Assembly (NCBI GenBank): GCA_902363255.1
Contig: CABIZO010000008.1
Coordinates: 22,177-86,176 of the forward strand
DNA: 64,000 nt
Source of the DNA: Peptostreptococcaceae bacterium
GTDB lineage: Bacteria; Bacillota; Clostridia; Peptostreptococcales; Peptostreptococcaceae
Reading direction: 5' to 3'
Shown piece after piece: positions 25,030 to 33,116 of the stretch (position 1 is its first letter; the number at the start of each line of letters is the position of its first letter). The translations under genes and the position numbers were made by a program. The notes below the pieces were generated by a model, which saw only the letters and a list, made by a program, of their open reading frames with translations, was not told the origin of the DNA and ran no database searches.

Positions 25030-26457
25030 TTGAAAGATATTGTAATTGTAGGTGCTGGAATAGTAGGTTGTTCCATTGCCAGAGAACTATCTAGATATAA
25101 TTTAAATGTAACAGTAATAGATAAAAATCAAGATGTTTCAGAAGGTATATCTAAGGCAAATAGCGGAATTATTCATGGTGGATATAATGAAAAAAAAGGA
25201 ACATTAAAAGCAAAGTTAAATTTAGAGGGTAATAAAATAATAGATTCTTTATCTGAAGAATTAGAGTTTCCTTTCAAAAGAAATGGATCCTTAGTATTAG
25301 CATTTAATGAAGAAGAATTTAAAAAACTAAAAACACTAAAATCTAATGGAGAAAGCTTAGGTATAGAAGAATTAGAACTTTTAGAAAAAGGTGAAGTTTT
25401 AGATTTAGAAGAAAATATAAATTGCGATGTAGTAGGAGCTTTGCATGTAAAAAATTCAGGTATAGTAAGTCCATATGAAATGACTTTAGCTTTTGCAGAG
25501 AATGCATGCGAAAATGGAGTAGAGTTTTTATTAAATCACGTAGTAACTGATATAAAAAATAATGGAGATTCTTACACTCTTATCATAAAAGATAAAGATC
25601 CAATAGAAGCAAAGATAGTTATAAATGCAGCTGGATTAGGTGGTGCATTTTTAAATAATTTAGTAAGTGAAACTAAATATGAAATAGAAGGTGTAAAGGG
25701 AGAGTATTGCTTGCTTGATAAAATAGCAGGGGGGCTTTGTAAAAAAACTTTATTCCAAGTTCCAAGTGAGCTAAGTAAAGGAGTTTTGGTTACTCCAACA
25801 GTAGATGGAAATTTATTAATTGGTCCAAATGCTGCTCCTAGCGAAGTTGGAGATATAAAAACAACAAGAAAAGGAATAGATGAAATAATAGACAAAAGTA
25901 AGATAACTATGGAGAAAATACCTTTTGATAGAGTTTTAAATACTTTTAGTGGAATAAGACCTAAAGTTAAAACTAAAGACTTTATTATTGAAGAAGCTAA
26001 AGATGCTAAAAACTTTATCAATGTAATAGGAATAGACTCTCCAGGATTAACTTGTGCTCCGGCCATAGCTAATTATGTAATAAACATAATAAAAGATAAG
26101 ATAAAATTAGATAAAAAGTCAAACTTTAAAGCTCATAGGACGAAAATGATAAGAATGAGTGAACTTAACATAGAAGAAAAAAATAAATTAATAGCTGAAA
26201 ATCCTGCTTATGGAAAAATGATATGTAAATGTGAATTTGTTACTGAAGGAGAAATAATAGATTCAATAAGAAGACCTTTAGGAGCGAGAACATTAGATGG
26301 AGTAAAAAGAAGAACGAGAGCGACAATGGGAGGATGTCAGGGAATTGGTTGTATGATACCTATAAGTGCTATTATAAGTAAAGAATTAGGTATAGATATA
26401 AGTCAAGTTAATAAAGATAGAGAAAATTCTTCAGTAGTAGGATTTAAGGAGGACTAA
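25030..26457 (+). CDS. FAD-dependent oxidoreductase, glycerol-3-phosphate dehydrogenase GlpA-like with BFD-type Fe-S domain
   Basis: A 475-residue flavoprotein. The N-terminal FAD fold has VGAGIVGCSIARELSR and the DAAO/GlpA catalytic region (about 1-365, including GIHGGY-like IIHGGYNEKKGTL). A C-terminal BFD-like [2Fe-2S] domain has ligands C399, C401, C436 and C441. The layout resembles anaerobic glycerol-3-phosphate dehydrogenase GlpA and related 2-hydroxyacid or opine dehydrogenases, so the substrate is not certain. The start is TTG at 25030, placed after AAGGAGGGA. It is 3 bp from the next flavoprotein gene, so they form one operon and probably one complex. Confidence 0.82.
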   Translation: MKDIVIVGAGIVGCSIARELSRYNLNVTVIDKNQDVSEGISKANSGIIHGGYNEKKGTLKAKLNLEGNKIIDSLSEELEFPFKRNGSLVLAFNEEEFKKLKTLKSNGESLGIEELELLEKGEVLDLEENINCDVVGALHVKNSGIVSPYEMTLAFAENACENGVEFLLNHVVTDIKNNGDSYTLIIKDKDPIEAKIVINAAGLGGAFLNNLVSETKYEIEGVKGEYCLLDKIAGGLCKKTLFQVPSELSKGVLVTPTVDGNLLIGPNAAPSEVGDIKTTRKGIDEIIDKSKITMEKIPFDRVLNTFSGIRPKVKTKDFIIEEAKDAKNFINVIGIDSPGLTCAPAIANYVINIIKDKIKLDKKSNFKAHRTKMIRMSELNIEEKNKLIAENPAYGKMICKCEFVTEGEIIDSIRRPLGARTLDGVKRRTRATMGGCQGIGCMIPISAIISKELGIDISQVNKDRENSSVVGFKED

Positions 26458-26460
26458 TCA

Positions 26461-27357
26461 ATGGAAGTATATGAGCTAATAATTGTAGGTGGCGGTGCAG
26501 CAGGTATGCTTTGTGCAATTGAAGCTAAAAAAGCAGGTATAAAAAATATATTATTAATTGAAAAAGATAATCTCCTTGGAGGAGCTCTGTGTTTAGGAAA
26601 TTACAATATAAGCAATGAATTAAAAATTACGGGAAAATTCTATAGAAAATATTTGATAGAAGAATATGAAAGATGTGGCATAGAAACAAAATTAAATACA
26701 ATGGTATTAAAAATTGAAGAAAACAATGAAGTTCTATGCACAAGCCCTGCTAATGGTATTGAAAAAATAAAAGGTGAAAAAATTATATTAGCTAATGGAG
26801 CCAAAGAAGGATCTAGAAAAGCAATAGCTATGGTAGGAAATAGATGTGCGGGAATATATACCATAGGAATGGCAAAGAAAATTTTCTCTATGGATATGAT
26901 ACCAGGAAAAAAAATACTTATAAATGGTTGTGAAACCTTATATATGATTGAAAAAGAATTAAAAAGAAGTAGTATAGATATAGTAGGAATTATATCAGAC
27001 AAAAAAGAGGTAAATACTTATGAATTAACAGATAATATTTACTATAATTATGAAATAGAAAATATACAAGGTAGAGGTAGAGTTGAAAAAGTAATACTAA
27101 GCGATGGAAATGAAGAAATAGAAGTAGATTGTGATACAATATTATTTGCAAAGCCACAACTTTCTGATGGATTGGTTGCTATGAGAAGTGGAATTAAATT
27201 AAATCCAGATACTACAGGACCAGAGGTTAACGAAGAATATATGACTTCAAGGGAAGGAGTATACGCTTGTGGAAATGGTATTTATGTTCACGACTATATA
27301 GAAGAAATAGAGAGAGAGAGTACGTTATTAATAGAAGCAATCGTTAATAATAAATGA
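26461..27357 (+). CDS. NAD(P)/FAD-dependent oxidoreductase, GlpB-like partner
   Basis: A 298-residue pyridine nucleotide-disulfide-oxidoreductase-fold protein. It has an FAD motif VGGGAAGMLCAIEAKKAG (9-26), a second dinucleotide segment around residue 145 (GKKILINGCETLYM), and the C-terminal FAD contact REGVYACGNGIYVHDY. It lacks the redox CxxC of thioredoxin reductases. In GlpA-GlpB-DUF1667 operons such a protein passes electrons from the dehydrogenase. No DUF1667 gene follows; the operon ends at a terminator directly after it. Confidence 0.78.
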   Translation: MEVYELIIVGGGAAGMLCAIEAKKAGIKNILLIEKDNLLGGALCLGNYNISNELKITGKFYRKYLIEEYERCGIETKLNTMVLKIEENNEVLCTSPANGIEKIKGEKIILANGAKEGSRKAIAMVGNRCAGIYTIGMAKKIFSMDMIPGKKILINGCETLYMIEKELKRSSIDIVGIISDKKEVNTYELTDNIYYNYEIENIQGRGRVEKVILSDGNEEIEVDCDTILFAKPQLSDGLVAMRSGIKLNPDTTGPEVNEEYMTSREGVYACGNGIYVHDYIEEIERESTLLIEAIVNNK

Positions 27358-27401
27358 TAAAAAGGATGAAATATAATTAGTTTATATTTCATCCTTTTTA
27401 T
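27358..27401. terminator. Terminator of the two-flavoprotein operon
   Basis: AAAAGGATGAAATATA (about 27359-27374) pairs with TATATTTCATCCTTTT (about 27383-27398), followed by T's. Confidence 0.9.
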
Positions 27402-27510
27402 ATATTGAAAAATAAGAAGATAAAATTAAATAAATAACAAAGTCATAGAATAGGATAAAATATGCTAGTATATAAGAGAGTATTATAATATAAAGGGGGA
27501 TATATTTTAA

Positions 27511-28377
27511 ATGTGTTCAGTTTTAATTATGGGAGGCAATGATTTTATTACTTCATCATTAGCTAAGTACTTAATTAAAAACAAATATGATGTGGATATA
27601 ATGACTAAAAGAATTAAATCAATAGATTATTATGGAATACAAAAGCATTTAATTTGTGATAGGAAAAATGTAGATCTGATGAAAAATACTTTAAAGGATA
27701 AAAAGTATGACTTTGTGTATGATATAAATGCTAAATATAAAGAAGATGTGCAAATACTTATTGAAAATTTAAATTGTGAAGAATTAAAAAAATATATAGT
27801 CATATCATCTCAGTACAATAATATTAAAGAAGAAGAGTTAAAAATAAATGAATATATTCAAAAAACATCTATTCCTTATATTATAATTAGGCCCTCTTAC
27901 ATATATGGAGACAAAAATAAAGTATGTAAAGAATCATCTATTTTTTATAAAATAGAAAAAGAAGTTCCTATAGTAATTCCTAAAAATAGTAATTTAAAAG
28001 CACAGTTTATTTATATAGATGATTTTGTAAAAGTATTGTTTAGTCTAATGAAAACTAATCATGTTAGAGAAATATATAATGTTACAAATCCTCAAGTAAT
28101 ATCATTAGAAGAGCTTGTAAAAACATGTGGTGAAATTATGGAAAAAGAGATTAATATTAAATATACAGATTCAAATACTATTGATACAGATATAAAACAA
28201 GTATTTGGAGGAAATTATTTAGATTTAGATATAGATGAAATAATACAACATGGATTGTATATTCCTAATATATTGTTTAATAATGGAATAGAACTTTTAT
28301 ATGATTGGTATAAAAAAACTTATAAAGAAAAGATAAGCATAAAAGATAAAATAGAGAAAGTATTACAAATTATATAG
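27511..28377 (+). CDS. NAD-dependent epimerase/dehydratase-like protein
   Basis: A 288-residue extended-SDR fold protein. The N terminus MCSVLIMGGNDFITSSLAKYL gives a degenerate dinucleotide-binding glycine motif (GGNxFI). The family Tyr region reads IPYIIIRPSYIYGDKN, matching the RPxxxYG after the catalytic helix, but the YxxxK dyad itself is not clear (VISSQYNNIKEEELK). It resembles the CSP41/atypical epimerases whose members are often not classical enzymes. The substrate is unknown. GGGGGATAT precedes the ATG. It is monocistronic. Confidence 0.72.
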   Translation: MCSVLIMGGNDFITSSLAKYLIKNKYDVDIMTKRIKSIDYYGIQKHLICDRKNVDLMKNTLKDKKYDFVYDINAKYKEDVQILIENLNCEELKKYIVISSQYNNIKEEELKINEYIQKTSIPYIIIRPSYIYGDKNKVCKESSIFYKIEKEVPIVIPKNSNLKAQFIYIDDFVKVLFSLMKTNHVREIYNVTNPQVISLEELVKTCGEIMEKEINIKYTDSNTIDTDIKQVFGGNYLDLDIDEIIQHGLYIPNILFNNGIELLYDWYKKTYKEKISIKDKIEKVLQII

Positions 28378-28389
28378 AATAAAAATAGA

Positions 28390-28423
28390 AAGAGCCTTTG
28401 CCAGAAAATTGGTAAAGGCTCTT
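28390..28423 (+). terminator. Hairpin after the epimerase-like gene
   Basis: AAGAGCCTTTGCC (28390-28402) pairs with 28411-28423 (one G-U). The stem is strong, but GTCTAAAA follows, so the T-tract is poor. Confidence 0.6.
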
Positions 28424-28530
28424 GTCTAAAAATTGGAAATATTCATGAAAAAAGTAAAAAATAATACTATAATAATATTAATGTTATTTTAGGAAAATAT
28501 ATTAACAATTTGATATAAGGAGTCTAGAAT

Positions 28531-28986
28531 ATGGAAAAAGTAGAAAGTTTTAAATTGGATCATAATAAAGTTAAAGCACCTTATGTAAGAAAATGTTGTG
28601 TGTTAGATGGAAAAATGGGGGATAAGGTTAGTAAATTTGATTTAAGATTTTTACAGCCTAATGTAGAAGCTTTTGGAACAGCATCAATACATGGCTTAGA
28701 ACATTTATTAGCTACATACTTAAGAGAAGAGCTAGATAACATAATAGATTTATCTCCAATGGGTTGCAGAACAGGTTTCTATTTAATAATGTGGGGAGAT
28801 ATAGAACCTAATGTAGTTAAATCAGGATTAGAAAGAGCTTTACAAAAAGTAATAGATTGTGAAGAAATGATAGCAGCTTCTGCAGTAGAATGTGGAAACT
28901 ATAGAGATTTATCTTTATTTGGAGCTAAAGAATATGCAAAAAAAGCATTAGAAGAAGGGTTCTCTTTAAATATTTATGGAGAATAA
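28531..28986 (+). CDS. luxS: S-ribosylhomocysteine lyase
   Basis: A 151-residue iron-dependent enzyme that cleaves S-ribosylhomocysteine to homocysteine and DPD, the precursor of AI-2. Metal ligands are H54 and H58 in HGLEH, plus C121 in VECGNYRDLS. Catalytic C79 lies in SPMGCRTGFY, and E57 is the general base. Full length for the family. It is the first gene of an operon with the MetH activation-domain gene and metH, which uses the homocysteine it makes. AAGGAGT precedes the ATG. Confidence 0.97.
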   Translation: MEKVESFKLDHNKVKAPYVRKCCVLDGKMGDKVSKFDLRFLQPNVEAFGTASIHGLEHLLATYLREELDNIIDLSPMGCRTGFYLIMWGDIEPNVVKSGLERALQKVIDCEEMIAASAVECGNYRDLSLFGAKEYAKKALEEGFSLNIYGE

Positions 28987-28987
28987 A

Positions 28988-29695
28988 ATGCTAAATAATA
29001 TTAAGGATTTAATAGAAATAGATGAGAGAGAAGTATTAAGATACTTACAATATAAGAATCAAAATATAGATAATAACTTATCGAATAAAATTAAAAAATG
29101 TATTGAGAGAACAAAAGAAATTATAAATCCTAAATTTATAATTAGAAAATATGGGATAAAGAAATCAAACACTGCAAATGTAAAGAAAGAAGTTTATTTA
29201 GAAGGGGTTAATCTTACTTTGCAAAGTGATGATATATATAATTTACTATTAGAATGTGATGAATGTATATTAATGTCTGTAACTTTAGGCTTAGAAATAG
29301 AAAGAGAAATTAGAAAGTTAACTTATACAGATTTAACAAAAGGCATAATTACAGATGCTTGCGCTACAACTGCTGTAGAAGAAGTTTGTGATATAGTTCA
29401 AGATCATACAGCTAAAAAGTTATTAAAAGAAGATAAATATATAACGTATAGATACAGTCCTGGTTATGGAGATTTGCCCATAGAAAAAAATGTAGATATC
29501 AACAATATACTAAATAGCCAAAAAGAAATTGGATTAACTGTAACAAATAATGGGATAATGATTCCTAGAAAATCAGTAGTAGCTTTAATTGGAGTTTCGA
29601 GCAAAGAGATTAGTAATACTAAAAGGTCTTGCGAGAATTGTAGCAATAGGTATGATTGTAATTATAAGAGGGAGGGCAATACTTGTGGAAATTAA
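28988..29695 (+). CDS. Methionine synthase activation-domain protein
   Basis: A 235-residue protein related to the C-terminal AdoMet-binding reactivation domain of MetH. The AdoMet-binding region is seen as KYITYRYSPGYGDLPIEK (about 146-163), like the RxxPGYP signature. It ends in a Cys-rich tail, CENCSNRYDC, not found in MetH itself. It should remethylate oxidised cob(II)alamin on the separate MetH. GGAG at 28978-28981, inside luxS, gives a 6-base spacing to the ATG at 28988. Its end overlaps metH by 11 bp, so translation is coupled. Confidence 0.88.
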   Translation: MLNNIKDLIEIDEREVLRYLQYKNQNIDNNLSNKIKKCIERTKEIINPKFIIRKYGIKKSNTANVKKEVYLEGVNLTLQSDDIYNLLLECDECILMSVTLGLEIEREIRKLTYTDLTKGIITDACATTAVEEVCDIVQDHTAKKLLKEDKYITYRYSPGYGDLPIEKNVDINNILNSQKEIGLTVTNNGIMIPRKSVVALIGVSSKEISNTKRSCENCSNRYDCNYKREGNTCGN

Positions 29696-32078
29696 AGAAT
29701 ATTTAAAAGACAATTTACTAATATTTGATGGTGCAATGGGGACGATGCTTCAAAAAGAAGGCCTTCCTATTGGGGATAATCCAGAAATATTTGGGATGAA
29801 AAATCCAGATAAATTATTAAAAATACATAAAAAATATTTAGTAGCTGGTTGTAACGTACTGACTACAAATACATTTGGGTGCAATGAACTAAAAGTTACA
29901 AAATTAGGACATACAGTAGAAGAAATAATTGATAATGCTATTAAAGTAGCAAAACAAGCTATAGAAGAAAGTGATAAAAGTAAGCCTAGATTTGTTGCAT
30001 TGGATATTGGACCAATAGGAGAAATGCTAGAACCTATGGGAACTTTGTCTTTTGATAGAGCATATGAAATATTTAAAAGACAAGCTATTCAAGGTGAAAA
30101 AAGTGGAGCAGATTTAATTATAATAGAAACAATGATGGATCTTTATGAAGCTAAAGTAGCAGTACTTGCGGCAAAAGAAAATACTAATCTACCAGTTATA
30201 TGTACTATGACCTTTGATGAAAATGGAAGAAGCTTTACAGGGTGTTTACCTGAAGCTATGGTTGCCACTATAGAAGGGTTAGGAGTAGATGCTTTAGGAG
30301 TTAACTGTTCCCTTGGGCCGAAACAGCTTTTACCTATAGTAAAAACAATCACAGAGTTAGCAAATGTTCCAGTAATAGTTCAAGCCAATGCAGGTTTGCC
30401 TGTAATTGAAAATAATCAAACAGTATATAAAATGACTGCTAAGGAATTTTTCCAAGGAGTAAAGGAGTTTGTTGATTTAGGAGTATCTATTATAGGTGGA
30501 TGCTGTGGAACAAATGAAACGTTTATTAAGGAAATATGTGATAATATAGATAACTTACAAAAGAAAGGGCCTGAAAGAAGAGAATCTACAATTGTATGTT
30601 CTTCTACTAAATATGTAGATATACAAGGGCCTGTTATAGTTGGAGAAAGGCTAAATCCAACGGGAAGAAAACCTTTAATAGATGCTTATACTAGTGGAAA
30701 TAATGACTATGTAATAAATTTGGCACTTGAACAAAGCAAAGAAGGATCAGAAATCCTAAATGTTAATGTGGGTGTTCCTGAATTGGATGAAGAAAAAGCT
30801 ATGACAAGAGTAATAAAGGGAATACAAGAGGTTGTAGATACACCGTTACAAATAGATTCTTCCAATGTTAAGGCATTAGAAGCTGGTCTTAGATATTACA
30901 ACGGAAGGTCGATAGTAAACTCTGTAAACGGAAAAGAAAAATCTTTAGAGACTATATTACCTCTAGTTAAAAAATATGGGGTTTGTGTAGTTGGTTTAAC
31001 CCTAGATGAAGATGGCATACCAAGTACTGCAGAAGGTAGATTTAATATTGCAAAAAAAATAGTTGAAAGAGCAGAAGAATATGGAATAAAAAGAAAAGAT
31101 ATTTTTATAGATTGTCTTTCTCTTACGGTATCTGCGCAACAATCTGAAGCAATGGAAACTATAAAGGCAATAAAAATGGTAAAAGAAAAATTAGGTTGTA
31201 AAACTATATTAGGTGTTTCAAATATATCATTTGGTATACCTAATAGACAAGGCTTAAATAATACATATTTAAATTTAGCATTAGGTTCAGGTTTAGACTT
31301 AGCTATAATAAATACAGAAGACAAGTCGATGGTTGAATCTGTATATGCCTATAAAGTAATAAGTAATATAGATAAAGGCTGCTTAGAGTATATTGAAAAA
31401 TATAGAGATGTCTCAAAAGAGAGTAAACAAAAAGAAAGTAAAAAACATGAGGATTTAACATTAGAAGATGCAATAGAAAGAGGGTTAAAAGAAGAAGCTA
31501 AGGATTTAACTTTAAAAATATTGAACTCAAAAGATGAGCATTATGTTTTAGATGAAGTGTTAATACCTGCTTTAGATGTTGTAGGTTCTAAGTATGATAA
31601 AGGTGAATTATTCTTACCACAAATGATACAATCAGCAGAAACAGTAAAAGTTGCCTTAAATATTATAAAAGAAAGATTAAATAAAAATAATACTACTTCT
31701 ACAAAAGGAAGAATAATAGTTGCAACTGTCCAAGGAGATATTCATGATATAGGTAAAAATATAGTAAAAATAATGCTTGAAAATTATGGATATGAAGTAA
31801 TTGATTTAGGTAAAGATGTTCCTATTGAAGAAGTTGTAAAAAGGGCTAAAGAAGAAAATATTGAACTGATAGGTCTTAGTGCTTTGATGACGACTACTGT
31901 AGAAAATATGAAAAAGACAATAGAGGCTCTAAGAGAAAATAAAATTAATGCGAAAGTATTTGTGGGTGGAGCAGTAGTAACTGAAGATTATGCGCAAAAG
32001 ATAAATGCAGATTACTATTCTAAGGATGCAAAATCTGCAGTGGAAATAGCTAAAATAAATTTTAGCAATAAAATATAA
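29685..32078 (+). CDS. metH: Cobalamin-dependent methionine synthase, short form without activation domain
   Basis: A 797-residue enzyme that methylates homocysteine with 5-methyltetrahydrofolate. Domains: homocysteine-binding (about 1-290) with zinc ligands C208, C273 and C274; pterin-binding (about 310-570, VGERLNPTGRK and INVNVG-like); cobalamin cap (about 600-670); cobalamin-binding domain with D685-I-H687-D-I-G690, H687 being the lower cobalt ligand. The reactivation domain of ~1200-residue MetH is missing and supplied by the previous gene. The start is GTG at 29685, after GGGAGGG; the longer frame upstream is the shadow of the preceding gene. Confidence 0.95.
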   Translation: MEIKEYLKDNLLIFDGAMGTMLQKEGLPIGDNPEIFGMKNPDKLLKIHKKYLVAGCNVLTTNTFGCNELKVTKLGHTVEEIIDNAIKVAKQAIEESDKSKPRFVALDIGPIGEMLEPMGTLSFDRAYEIFKRQAIQGEKSGADLIIIETMMDLYEAKVAVLAAKENTNLPVICTMTFDENGRSFTGCLPEAMVATIEGLGVDALGVNCSLGPKQLLPIVKTITELANVPVIVQANAGLPVIENNQTVYKMTAKEFFQGVKEFVDLGVSIIGGCCGTNETFIKEICDNIDNLQKKGPERRESTIVCSSTKYVDIQGPVIVGERLNPTGRKPLIDAYTSGNNDYVINLALEQSKEGSEILNVNVGVPELDEEKAMTRVIKGIQEVVDTPLQIDSSNVKALEAGLRYYNGRSIVNSVNGKEKSLETILPLVKKYGVCVVGLTLDEDGIPSTAEGRFNIAKKIVERAEEYGIKRKDIFIDCLSLTVSAQQSEAMETIKAIKMVKEKLGCKTILGVSNISFGIPNRQGLNNTYLNLALGSGLDLAIINTEDKSMVESVYAYKVISNIDKGCLEYIEKYRDVSKESKQKESKKHEDLTLEDAIERGLKEEAKDLTLKILNSKDEHYVLDEVLIPALDVVGSKYDKGELFLPQMIQSAETVKVALNIIKERLNKNNTTSTKGRIIVATVQGDIHDIGKNIVKIMLENYGYEVIDLGKDVPIEEVVKRAKEENIELIGLSALMTTTVENMKKTIEALRENKINAKVFVGGAVVTEDYAQKINADYYSKDAKSAVEIAKINFSNKI

Positions 32079-32461
32079 TTGAAAAAAAATATAATAATAT
32101 GTTAAAATAGAGAAGCAGTTTATAATTTTTACTACCTAAAATGAGTAAAAAATATATTATAAATTGAATTAATATGTTAATATTAAATAATAGTAGTTGA
32201 TAATTAATCAGTAAATAATTCATACATAACTGTAAGGGTTATTTGATATAATATATGCAGGTTAATTACCCACTAATAATTAATCTATTTTTAGATTAAA
32301 CAAAATAAAAATTTCTCGTCAACATAAAAAGAGGCTATGTTTATATAGCCTCTTTTTAGTGTTTTTTAATTGTTTTTAACTTCAAATAAGTTGAGTGTAA
32401 AAATGATAAATTGTATAATAAATCAGAATATATTGATTAAACAAGGGAGATTAAAATAACA
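32079..32461. other. 383-bp gap with an orphan promoter and terminator
   Basis: No open frame with a ribosome binding site. An extended -10 (TTGATATAAT, 32243-32252) is followed about 75 bp later by a strong hairpin at 32326-32357, with a small TAATCTA/TAGATTA hairpin in between. This could encode a transcript of about 100 nt, or the hairpin may simply terminate the luxS-metH operon. Confidence 0.4.
32326..32357 (+). terminator. Terminator, perfect 13-bp stem
   Basis: AAAAAGAGGCTAT (32326-32338) pairs with 32345-32357; the 3' arm ends in T5. It lies 250 bp past metH. Confidence 0.88.
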
Positions 32462-32971
32462 ATGGAGAAAATAGTGATTACATTAGTAGTAGGTTTAATA
32501 GGAGGATATATAGGAGTAAAATTAAATATACCTGCTGGAGCAATGATAGGATCAATGATATCTGTAGGAATTTATAATATTTTTACTAGTAGTGGATATA
32601 TTCCACCTAATTTTAAATTATTAGCTCAGGTAATTATAGGATGTGCAGTTGGATTGAATTTTACCATGGATTCTATACTAGGATTGAAAAAAATTATAAT
32701 ACCATCAATTATTTTGGTTATAGGGTTAACTACTTTAAGCATTTTATTAGGATATATTATACATAAATTTACTGGATTAGATTTACAAACGGCATTATTC
32801 AGTTCAGCACCAGGAGGACTTGCAGATATGACTATAATGTCAGAAGCGTTTGGCGCTCAAACACATATAGTGGCATTACTTCATTTAATAAGATTAACAA
32901 CGGTTTTAACAGTGCTTCCTGTAGTAATTAAGATACTTACATCAGGTATATTAAAGTATACTACTAATTAA
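32462..32971 (+). CDS. AbrB-family membrane protein, single-repeat form
   Basis: A 169-residue protein with about five hydrophobic helices (roughly 4-20, 27-42, 53-70, 80-100, 137-160). It matches one repeat of the AbrB/'putative ammonia monooxygenase' family, with the hallmarks IPAGAMIGSMISV (about 23-35) and SSAPGGLADM (about 118-127). Full-length members (~350 residues) have two such repeats, so this copy may work as a dimer. Its substrate is unknown. GGGAGA lies 11 bases before the ATG. It is convergent with the M29 peptidase gene. Confidence 0.78.
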   Translation: MEKIVITLVVGLIGGYIGVKLNIPAGAMIGSMISVGIYNIFTSSGYIPPNFKLLAQVIIGCAVGLNFTMDSILGLKKIIIPSIILVIGLTTLSILLGYIIHKFTGLDLQTALFSSAPGGLADMTIMSEAFGAQTHIVALLHLIRLTTVLTVLPVVIKILTSGILKYTTN

Positions 32972-32982
32972 ATTTATTATAG

Positions 32983-33071
32983 AAAAAGAGTTACTTTTAA
33001 TATATTGGTACTAAATCCAAACATAATTACTGGAATATAGTATAATTAAAAATTGAAAAGTAACTCTTTTT
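32983..33071. terminator. Long-loop bidirectional terminator
   Basis: AAAAAGAGTTACTTTT (32983-32998) pairs perfectly over 16 bp with 33056-33071, with a 57-base AT-rich loop. T-tracts occur in both directions between convergent genes. Confidence 0.75.
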
Positions 33072-33116
33072 TATTTATAGATATATCATATAATAATTTT
33101 ATTAAATATAGTAAAA

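Noticed and set aside
25572..26066. 164-codon open frame on the - strand
   Set aside because: Shadow of the GlpA-like flavoprotein; no ribosome binding site and low-complexity product.
29589..29684. Longer N terminus of MetH
   Set aside because: The 32 extra codons overlap the activation-domain gene in another frame, have no ribosome binding site, and MetH homologues begin at the GTG at 29685.
32326..32357. SAM or cobalamin riboswitch near luxS-metH
   Set aside because: Neither the S-box core nor the B12 box is visible in the gaps before luxS or after metH; only simple hairpins occur.
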